64,000 nucleotides of DNA from Platanthera guangdongensis (lineage: Eukaryota > Streptophyta > Magnoliopsida > Asparagales > Orchidaceae), in the NCBI GenBank assembly GCA_039583875.1, contig CM077162.1, forward strand, positions 171,821,220 to 171,885,219, in the 5' to 3' direction. How positions within the stretch are numbered: the stretch's first letter is position 1; each line of letters begins with the position of its first letter. The position numbers and the translations under genes are program-made. Shown one piece after another: positions 55,460 through 64,000 of the stretch. The notes under the pieces were generated by a model. That model ran no database searches. It saw only the letters and a list, made by a program, of their open reading frames with translations, and was not told where the DNA came from.

Positions 55460-55965
55460 ATATCACGTATTGCTAGTAATACTTGATGTAGATTAATTTG
55501 ATTGATGCATATCTTTATTGTCGTGCAAAAGATTTATTCGCTTCACATTTTAATTTCAGTGCACTCTCAATTAACTTTATTATTGTTGCATGTTTACTTT
55601 CATTATAATATTTGTAATCAAGTGCGACACTTGCACGAGATTTTGAAATTAATTTGTTTAATTAATTGTGTGTCGGAAAATACTTGCATGATTGAGTTAT
55701 CACATTAGGATTATCTCGTATTGATAGTAATACCTGATGTAGATTAATTTGATTGATGCATATCTTTATTGGCGTGCAAAAGATTTATTCGCTTCACACT
55801 TTAATTTCAGTGCATTCTTAATTAACTTATAATTATTGCATGCTTACTTTCATTATAATATTTGTAACCAAGTGTGACGCTTGCACGCATTTTGAAATTA
55901 ATTTGTATAATTAATTGTGCGCTGATAAATACTTGCATGATTGAGTCATCGCATTAGAGTTATCC
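55460..55965. repeat. 251-bp tandem duplication
   Basis: GATGTAGATTAATTTGATTG occurs at 55485 and 55736; the units stay alike throughout (GCAAAAGATTTATTCGCTTC, AATACTTGCATGATTGAG). Confidence 0.92.
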
Positions 55966-55992
55966 TTTATTAGTCCATTGGATTGTGTGTTT

Positions 55993-55997
55993 GTATT
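55993..55997. repeat. Left TSD of Copia-2 (GTATT)
   Basis: Repeated at 60771-60775. Confidence 0.93.
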
Positions 55998-56190
55998 TGT
56001 TAGAAAAGCCTACTTTAAGGCCCATCTAGGGGCCCATTCTTCCCTCTTCTCTCTCTTTTTCTCTCCATATTTGTATTAGTCCCGCATCTTAGATTGGGAT
56101 TTCTCTTTTTCTTCTTCCTCTATATAAATGTATTCATACTTGTAATTATTGATTGAAGAAGTATATACAAGGTTTGGAGTTTTCTCTACA
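55998..56190 (+). repeat. 5' LTR of Copia-2 (193 bp)
   Basis: TGTTAGAAAAGCC to TTTCTCTACA, with a TATATAAAT box at 56121-56129. Confidence 0.95.
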
Positions 56191-56203
56191 TGGTATCAGA
56201 GCC
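56191..56203 (+). other. Primer-binding site of Copia-2
   Basis: TGGTATCAGAGCC directly after the LTR: an exact initiator-Met tRNA complement. Confidence 0.95.
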
Positions 56204-57268
56204 AGCGGTCTGTCACCTGCGGTTTCCCCTTTTCTAACCGCCCAGCCCGCCCCCCCCCCCCCCCCCCTTCCCGGTCCGCAGTTTTCTCTGCGGCCTCCTT
56301 CTCCTACCCGCGTCTATCCGCGGCCTTGTCTCCTGCGGCCTGGACACCTATCCGCTCCGGTCTCCTGTCTGCGCGGGCTCTGTGGTTTGCAACTCTGCCT
56401 CCGCTTCTCCTCTCCCTCTCCGTGGTTCCACCCTTCTCAGGCTTCTTATAGCCACCTTCTCTCTGCTTCGTGGGGCCCTCTTCTCTTCTATCCGCTGCGG
56501 GCTCTTCTCTATCCGCTTGACTGTGCGGCCTGCCCCCTCTCAGTCGGCTTTCCTCTCTATCCGCTTGCCTCTGCGGCCTACCCCCTCTCAGTCCGCTTCT
56601 TTTCTGCTTCCTTGTGTTGCTCTTCTCCCGTGGATCCACCTACCCCTCCCTGCCTTTTATAGCCTTTCCTCCTTCCTAATCCGTGGGGCCACCCTCGTGT
56701 CTGTCCGCGGCGGTCTCGCTGCGGCCTGTCGTCAGTCCGCCAATTTGCTCTCCGCTTCGGCCTGTTCGCGGACTGCCTTGCTTGCGGATTGTTCCTGTTC
56801 GCTGCGGTCTTGTTCCCGCTCGCCTGCTTCTTCTTTCCCTAATCCGCTTGTCTCTATTCTCGCGGATTTCTTTTCTGTTCGCCTCTGGGATCTGCCTGAC
56901 CGTGCGGGTTGAGTCTTTCTCACCCGCATCTTGGTCGCGGTCTCCTGCTCCTCTCCTCTCTGTCCGCGCGACTTGCCTATGTTCGTCGCTGTGATCTGCC
57001 TGACTGTGCGGGTTGTCTCTGTCTCACCCGCATCTTGGTCGCGGTCTCTCTCCTCTAGCCGCTCGGCTTCCTCCCGCGGTCTTTGCTCTTATCCGCTGGC
57101 CTCTCCTTCTCTTCGTGCGGTCTGCTCCTGTCCGCTGCGGACTGATTCCTGTGCTGTGACCGCTGCTGTCCACCTAGACCGTGCGGACTCTCTGTTTCCG
57201 CATTTTGGTCGCGATCTGCCTCCTCGCTGGTGTGACTGCGCGGTCTGTCCCTCTCGCTGCGGCCTTCT
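56204..57268 (+). other. Copia-2 pyrimidine-rich leader in place of gag
   Basis: A strongly C/T-rich stretch with CCGC/GCGG words and repeated GACCGTGCGG or GACTGTGCGG (near 56901, 57013, 57178). It includes an 18-C run (56250-56267). The open frames here are Ser/Leu/Pro/Cys-rich by composition; none shows a capsid domain or a CX2CX4HX4C knuckle. Confidence 0.75.
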
Positions 57269-59125
57269 GTGTTTGACCTTGGTACGGTCTGCTTCCATCC
57301 GCCCGGTCTCCTTCCTTATTTGCCAGCGATGTGCTCCTGCTGCGGTTTTCCCCTAACCGCACCGCCTGCCGTTTCTTGCCACTGCATGCTGCGGTCTTCC
57401 TGTCTGCTGCAGTCGTCTCCTTGCAACATGATCGGCTGTCCTCCGGGTTCTGCGGTATCTGTTTCCGATGGTGGTACCTCCTGCCTTGCTCACAGCTCAT
57501 CATGGATTTTGGATTCCGGGGCCTCTCACCACATTACATCACGGAAACCACCGCAATATTTGCCCTCTGTGTATCCCCAATTCATTACTGTTGCTAGTGG
57601 GGACACACTTCCCGTCTCTGGTGCTACAGATATCCACCTCACTCCCTCTATTACTCTTCGCTCTGCCCTTCATGTTCCGGGCTCTCCGTTCAACCTTCTC
57701 TCTATTGGCCGTCTCACTGCTGACCTCGATTGTGCTGTTATATTTTCTTCTAACTCATGTGTTGTGCAGGATCGCAAGACGCAAACCATCATTGGAAAAG
57801 GGCATCTGTCGAATGGTCTCTATATCCTTAACCCGTATCCTCCAACGGTGTTGTCATCTCTTAGCTCCGTTGACTGGCACCGTCGTCTGTGTCATGCTCC
57901 TCTCCACATTCTCAAAAAATCTCTCCCCGACGTGTCCTTCCACGAGTTCACGTGTGAGTCGTGTATCTATGGGAAACATCATCGCTCTACGTTCCCACCA
58001 CATCCTTCTCGGCGTCCTGCTCCCTTTGATCTTGTTCACTCTGATATTTGGGGCCTTTACAAAATTACCAGTGTCTTTGGATACCGCTACTTTGTCACAT
58101 TTGTCGATGACTACTCTCGGGTGACCTGCCTGTACCTCCTTCGTGACCGCTCTGAATTACCCGGTGTATTCCGGACCTTCTTTATTGAAACTCGCAACCA
58201 GTTCTCCACCACCATTAAAACCCTCCGCACCGATAATGCCCGCGAATACACCAGTCATACCTTCTCTCACCTCTGTACGGAGTTTGGGGTCATCCATCAG
58301 ACCTCCTGTGTCTATACCCCCCAACAAAATGGCGTTGCTGAACGCAAGAATCGACACCTGCTCGAGGTCACCCGCTCCCTTATGCTTCAGATGAATGTTC
58401 CAAAACAATATTGGAATTTTGCGGTTTCCACCGCGTGCACTCTTATTAACCGTCTACCCTCCTCTATCCTCAATTTTGCGGTTCCCTACAATCTCCTTTT
58501 TCCCTCCCAACCTACCTTCTCCATCACCCCACGCGTGTTTGGTTGTGTGTGTTTTGTTCATCATCTTGGTCCGTCCACTGACAAGCTTGCTCCCCGTGCC
58601 ACTAAATATATGTTTGTGGGCTATTCTCGCACTCAGAAGGGCTACCTTTGTTTTTCTCCCACGGACCGCAAGGTGGTCACTTCTGCTGATGTCACCTTCC
58701 TCGAACATCAGTCATATTACTCTCCATCTACTGACCCTCCTCTTCCGCCACCTCTCCCGCGACCTGTTACCCCGTCCCTTCCACCATCCCACCTCTACCT
58801 TCCCCACCCAACCCTCCTAAACCACCTACACCACCAGTTATTCGTGTGTACACTCGACGTCCTCCCTCATCTACTACCATACGAGAGCTGCCCCGCTCTA
58901 ATGATGCTTTGCAACCTGCGGATCCGAAAACTGCTTCCACTGCCCACTCGATGGCCAACTTTGTCTCTCTTCACCGCCTCTCTCCGGAACTCCGTCAGAG
59001 TGCTCTCTCTTTATCCTCTACCTCCACTCCTACTTCTGTACAGGAGGCTCTTCACCACCCCGGCTGGCGGGCGGCCATGGAAGATGAAATGCAGGCTCTC
59101 TGGGCCAACCGCACTTGGGATCTAG
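57269..59125 (+). pseudogene. pol: Copia-2 protease and integrase
   Basis: Open for 618 codons; the ATG at 57269 is only the first in the frame. Protease active site WILDSGASHHIT at about 57505, second block LHVPGSPFNLLSI. Pre-integrase motif DWHRRLCHAP, zinc region end CESCIYGKHHRSTF, integrase D (LVHSDIWG), D (LRTDNAREYTS), E (NGVAERKNRHLLE), then FGCVCFVHHLG and KYMFVGYSRTQKGY. All catalytic residues are present. After about 58830 the frame loses pol homology; RT continues in another frame from about 58846, so one frameshift separates them. Confidence 0.92.
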
Positions 59126-60609
59126 TTCCTCTTCCTGCAGGTCAATCCTGTGTTAGTTGCAAGTGGCTCTTTGTTATTAAACATGCGGCAGATGGCACCG
59201 TTGAGCGTCTCAAGGCACGCCTTGTGGCCCGGAGTTTTACTCAGCAACAGGGCCTTGATTATGAGGAAACGTTCTCCCCGGTGGCCAAAATGAACACTGT
59301 TCGAGTTCTTCTATCCTTGCCTGTTCACCGTCATTGGCCTCTTTATCAGCTGGATGTTAAGAACGCCTTCCTCAATGGTGATCTTCAGGAGACTGTTTAT
59401 ATGCATCAACCTCCCGGGTTTGAGACCACGGGGGAGTCTCGGGTTTGTCATCTTCGGAAATCCATTTATGGTCTCAAACAATCCCCGCGCGCTTGGTTTG
59501 ACAAATTCAGCACGGTAGTCCGCTATATTGGCTTCACTAGGAGCTCGGCTAACTTCTCTCTCTTCACTCGACATCGGCCAACCGGAACAGTGATTCTACT
59601 TGTCTATGTTGACGATATCCTCATTACTGGCGACGATACTACAGGGATACAACATACCAAGCAACAGTTGAACTCCGCCTTTCAGACCAAAGATCTTGGT
59701 AACCTACGGTATTTTCTCGGGCTTGAGGTTGCACGACGGTCTGATGGTCTTGTATTATCCCAAAGGAAGTATTGTATGGATCTTCTTCATGATGCTGGCT
59801 ATTCAGGATGCAAACCTACGGATACTCCAATGGACGCGAATCACAGGCTATCGGCCCATAGCTCTGACTCCGACGAGCCGCTTACGAATCCGGAATACTA
59901 CAGACGCCTGGTTGGGAAACTGATCTACCTTACAGTTACTCGACCAGACATCTCCTTTGCCATTGGAGTCGTGAGTAGATTTATGCATGCCTCGAGGACA
60001 TCTCATCTTCAAGCTGTCGAGCGCATTCTTCGGTATCTCAAGAACGCTCCAGGACAAGGGCTTGTGTACAAGCCATGCACTTCTTTATCCCTTGTCGCTT
60101 ACTCTGACGCTGACTATGTCGGGTCCATTGATGATAGGCGTTCCACAACAGGGTTCTGTACCTACTTCGATGGACATCTCATAACCTGGCGTAGCAAGAA
60201 ATAGAATGTGGTTGCTCGCTCTTCTGCTGAAGCTGAGTACCGCGCTATGGCTGCTGTTGTTTTCGAGTTGACTTGGCTTGAGAGCCTTCTGAGAGACTTG
60301 GGTGTTCGTCTCTCATCGCCAGCGACCCTATTTTGTGACAGTCAAGCGGCAATCCATATTGCCAAGAATCCTGTATTTCACGAACGCACAAAGCATATTG
60401 AAGTTGACTGTCACTTCATCCGAGAAAAGGTTCAGGCAAAGAAGATAAATTTAGAGCATGTTCCTGCTGCAAGCCAAGTTGCTGACATCCTAACTAAAGC
60501 TCTCTCCCGGCCTTTATACTACCAGTTTTTATCCAAGCTTGGTGCCTACGACTTGTACGCTCCAGCTTGCGGGGGAGTGTTAGAAAAGCCTACTTTAAGG
60601 CCCATCTAG
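58846..60609 (+). pseudogene. pol: Copia-2 reverse transcriptase and RNase H
   Basis: RT motifs: [66 protein letters not shown], catalytic YVDDILITGDD (about 59606-59640), NLRYFLGLEVAR, PDISFAIGVVSRFM, YSDADYVGSIDDRRST. A TAG at 60202 (RSKK*NVVARSS) replaces the usual Gln codon CAG (a C-to-T change). RNase H follows in the same frame: [46 protein letters not shown]. The frame ends inside the LTR. Confidence 0.94.
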
Positions 60610-60770
60610 GGGCCCATTCTTCCCTCTTCTCTCTCTCTTTCTCTCCCTATTTGTATTAGTCCCACATCTTAGATTGGGATTTCTCTCTTTCTTCTTCCTC
60701 TATATAAATGTATTCATACTTGTAATTATTGATTGAAGAAGTATATACAAGGTTTGGAGCTTTCTCTACA
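60578..60770 (+). repeat. 3' LTR of Copia-2 (193 bp)
   Basis: Preceded by the purine tract GCTTGCGGGGGAG; about five differences from the 5' LTR. Confidence 0.95.
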
Positions 60771-60775
60771 GTATT
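60771..60775. repeat. Right TSD of Copia-2 (GTATT)
   Basis: Pairs with 55993-55997. Confidence 0.93.
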
Positions 60776-63137
60776 CATTTGCATCTTCATTTTAGGATTC
60801 ATCGTCGGTCAATTACATTCATCGCATCCTCTCGTGTGTTGCATTTAGGATTAGGGCATCGTAAGTCCACATCTTATAGATTCGTCCAGTGTCACTTTCT
60901 CCATGAGAAATGATGAAAGCCTCTTCATCGCCATAAGAATGTATTCAGTGGACCACCAGAGAGCTTCAAGTTGCAAGTGGAAGTGGCTCCTCGCACTTTG
61001 GAAGTTGCTGATTATTCCTCCATCCCTGTTCAGAGAGAAAGAGAGAGCAAAGAGAGAGCGATGTTCATATGTAGAGACTTTGCCCCTCTCCTTTTTTCCC
61101 CTTCTTACATGCTTCTCCTTGTCATCTATGAAAGAAGCGGCATCTGGTTAAGAAATCACTTCTTCTCTCAACAGAGAAATGAGAGCCCCGGGCTTTGAGA
61201 TTCAAAGTGGGAGCTCAAACGGTATAAAATATTCTTTTAGACTTAATTTTTGGTTAGAGAATGAATTAAGCATATTAAGAAATGCGGAGTCTGATTCGAG
61301 CTACTTGGTAACTATTTAGAGACCTCATATATCTCTCTTTGTAGAGAATCTGTAATATTTTCTCTCAAGGATTTCACACATGAATGCATATATGTGTGTA
61401 GGGTGGTTTAAAACAATGGAAGGTTCTCGAGACATGACAGAGCCTTCGAGAGGTTGTGGCATCCCAAATCTGATAATGGTGATCAATGAGAACAGAGAAC
61501 AAGGAACAGCGTAATAGTAAGTAGATAAAGAACAACTCTTCTTTAAATGTCATGATATTCTTTTAAGAGCCTGTGCTTAAACTGTTTGATTTGACGTAGG
61601 GCGGAGTAAAAATGGGAAATATTTTGCATATTGATGATGTCTTACATATTAGCTTCTTTGATAGAGATGCTAGAGACTAGAGATGAAAACATACTGCTCC
61701 ATATCACAACTGATGCCATACTAGCGCATGATATTATAGGTGATAAGGTAACATTGTAACAATATCTACATTTCTTCCCTAGCAAAGAATGAAACCATCT
61801 GAAATGAAATTGCCTATCCATTTATGAAAAATATAAATAAGGCCCCATGAATCCAGTAAAAGAATTGTCACACCAGTGCGCATGGGAAGCCACAATTGAG
61901 AATAGTAATAACTGAGAAGATTAACCAATCGCAGAATGAGTGAATTAGGAATAAACCAATTCGCAGAAATGATTGAGCACCATGACAGACTACTATTGCA
62001 CCAGGTTCATCCTTTGAATTGCCATTGAAAATTCAAAGTCATAAAAGACCATTTGAATTCTCAGAATATAACTGTACTAATCATCTCAGTTTTGCAGTAT
62101 ATCTGGTATGTATTATGCAAATAACGTGAAACTCAATAAACATTCCAGCATAAGCAAAGTAAATGAAGAGGATTCCAAATAAGATGATAGGTTAAGAATG
62201 GAAGCTGTGAAAAATGAAGGAGCTAAGAAATTCTATGATCTAGAACAACATCCGCTCGTGATGGTGCCTTGGGTTCGCACAGGATACCCGTAATAAGGAG
62301 GTAAAGAATGATTAAAGAATGAAAGACAAACAAATGCTTGATTAAGTTCACTAAATTTTATACTAAAGTTTTTTACAAATTTGTGGTTGTCTCTACTACC
62401 TCTCGCAACTGGATCAAGTGCTGATTATTAGAACACAATAATGAAAATGATATTACATTTAACCTATGTAAACTTTAAATGCTAATTTTTTCCATCTAAA
62501 TAAAATAACTAATTTGGACCGCATAATAAGGAAGTAAAGATGGCTTACTTGTTGTAATGGAAAGACTCCCCTTCTTTACCCATTAGATTTATATAAAATC
62601 AAGTTTAAAATGGTTGAACCCATTTAGTATTAGGAGATAATCTCATTTTGCAAAAAATAGCTATCCTTTTCAGATATTAAATAGATAAGCACCAATCCTC
62701 ATTGCTTTTAGCCTTTAGCGTTTATAAATAAATAAAATATTTAATTTGTTCATATAAAAGATTAAAAAAACTACAGAGGTTTCCAGTATTACCTTTATTC
62801 AGTATTGGTTCACCCATGAGTGGAACAGAGAAGTGCAGTGCTGCTGAATTTCTTCTTACTGGCAGGAACCATGTGAACCAACTCAATTTTAACTTTCAAA
62901 GTGCTTCCTTCGTTGAGAGAAAATGACGTCCAACTGTACCGGACACCACCTGATGGCCCAAACCTCTAAATCTCCTCTGATGCCAATGGCTATGCAAGAT
63001 GGCCTGAACAAAATACCAGAATCAGCATACAGCGAAATTTAATAATGAAAAGCTGAAAAAACTTTCAAATTTCATTTGCCGAAACATATGGAAGGTGGGA
63101 AGAGATGGCCCAAGGCAGGTCATTCATGACCTTAATG
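60776..63137. other. Unassigned AT-rich sequence
   Basis: No ORF with recognisable homology, no LTR ends and no RNA gene seen. The short open frames at 60903-61198 have no domain. It may be ancient intergenic sequence. Confidence 0.5.
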
Positions 63138-63147
63138 CCTGTCTGGC
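63138..63147. repeat. Probable left TSD of Mutator-like MITE
   Basis: CCTGTCTGGC, against CCTGCCTGGC at 63842-63851: 10 bp, one mismatch. Confidence 0.65.
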
Positions 63148-63841
63148 TAGGAAGCACCGGTACGGGTACGAGTACCGGGTACGATACATATCCGGTACGG
63201 CTGTACGACAAAATTTGAAAACCAAGAATATGGGTACGGCATGATGCGTTATAACAAATATAATTTATTTATATATATATATCGAGGGCAATAAATAATT
63301 CTCAAAACATCGAAACATCAAATATAAATCATAACTTGAAGTACAAGTTCACAAATCAATGCAACATAACATGAAATTTTCAAACATTAAGCATTCGTAA
63401 ATATTACAAAATCTAATATTTTATATGTTTAACCAAAAAGATAAAATTAAATTTAAGTTTACTCATCAATCTATTCTTTCTTCTTCTTTGTTGGAGATCA
63501 ACATCTTCAATCTCCGGTTAGTCTAGAGACAAGTTAGTCATTTTGTAAATAACTTGCGTCGTATCAACACGTTCAATACACGTACTTGTAATATAAATGT
63601 ACTAGTACCAGAAACATACTCGGTATAGATACACAACTTAATTGGACGTACCAACGCTTCCTAGCATAGAACCAACTTTTGTTTACTCTAGAAAAACAAA
63701 CTCCTATCACAATATGCATAATGATGTGCTAAGTCCAAGTATGTCCACATATGTGTATCCGTCGAGTACCGAGTACGTACCGGTACCGGATATGTATCCG
63801 GTACGGGTACGCTACCTTCGTGGAAGTATCTGTGCTTCATA
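63148..63841. mobile_element. Mutator-like MITE, about 694 bp, with GGTAC-rich ends
   Basis: Ends TAGGAAGCAC and (inverted) TATGAAGCAC. Long imperfect inverted repeats follow, rich in CGGTACGGGTAC and sharing GATACATATCCGGTAC (left near 63181-63200, right near 63795-63812). The interior is AT-rich without coding capacity, with a TA microsatellite at about 63268-63282. A 9-10-bp TSD and long terminal inverted repeats fit the Mutator group; hAT is the alternative. Confidence 0.7.
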
Positions 63842-63851
63842 CCTGCCTGGC

Positions 63852-64000
63852 CTTGACTCTAGTTTAATTTTTGTGCATCTTGGAGCCTCTCTTCGAAGGA
63901 GTCGGACATAACGCAATGTGGGCAGTGATCACCATGGTTGTGGTGCACGAAGTCTTCGTGGGTGAGGTTCATGGTGGTAGCAAAGCATTTGTTCTATATG
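63852..64000. other. Unassigned end of window
   Basis: Nothing recognised. Confidence 0.5.

Larger units (their letters stand above)
55998..60770 (+). mobile_element. Copia-2: plus-strand Ty1/copia element without gag, 4773 bp
   Basis: LTRs of 193 bp differ at about five positions. Order: LTR, primer site, roughly 1.1-1.3 kb pyrimidine-rich leader, protease, integrase, RT, RNase H, purine tract, LTR; TSD GTATT on both sides. Only one frameshift and one stop interrupt pol, so pol is relatively fresh although gag is not detectable. Confidence 0.95.

Noticed and set aside
56149..57356. Cys/Leu/Ser-rich ORFs in the Copia-2 leader as a possible novel gag or membrane protein
   Set aside because: All three plus frames are open and equally biased, which follows from the C/T-rich sequence; no knuckle or capsid motif.

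Overview
This window is repeat-rich intergenic DNA from a flowering plant nuclear genome. The evidence is LTR retrotransposons of plant lineages (Ty3/gypsy chromovirus and Tat, Ty1/copia), initiator-Met-tRNA primer sites, an RTE-type LINE tail, and MITEs. I cannot name the species. I find no convincing host gene, rRNA or tRNA. Most of the sequence is accounted for by about six LTR elements plus smaller repeats, and four insertions are framed by matching target-site duplications (TSDs).

Layout. 1-2575: the 3' end of a degraded chromovirus-type gypsy element with a 2152-bp LTR. 2576-3881: remnant of a coiled-coil antisense ORF like those in Tat elements. 3887-18873 (TSD ACAAC): a minus-strand gypsy composite with three LTRs and two gag-pol sets, apparently an outer element carrying a 3'-truncated relative. 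18879-19924: unassigned flank. 19930-32260 (TSD CCCCA): a young 12.3-kb Tat element (Tat-1) with 853-bp LTRs, gag, pol with two RNase H domains, a 146-bp tandem array, and two antisense split genes with their own TATA boxes. 33140-37911 (TSD TTTAG): minus-strand copia element Copia-1, with no gag, inserted in a 191-bp tandem repeat. 37917-41975: probable long gypsy LTR containing a 697-bp tandem duplication. 41976-43440: two unrecognised minus-strand ORFs. 44391-45192: a 280-bp duplication and an RTE LINE tail. 45608-53877: a second, decayed Tat element (Tat-2) lacking protease and most of RT, with its own 148-bp and 35-bp arrays, antisense gene remnants, and a PIF/Harbinger-like MITE in its 3' LTR. 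55998-60770 (TSD GTATT): plus-strand copia element Copia-2 with 193-bp LTRs, also without gag. 63148-63841: a Mutator-like MITE.

How the parts relate. Each set of gag, protease, reverse transcriptase, RNase H and integrase reading frames belongs to one element; none forms a host pathway. All gag-pol sets carry stops, frameshifts or deletions, so none looks autonomous. The best candidate for something new is in Tat-1: a two-gene antisense unit whose introns keep frame in every exon. Its second gene is still open at 230 codons. A TATA box followed by a G-run precedes the second gene in both Tat elements. The second candidate is a pair of copia elements in which a pyrimidine-rich leader sharing a short motif takes the place of gag.
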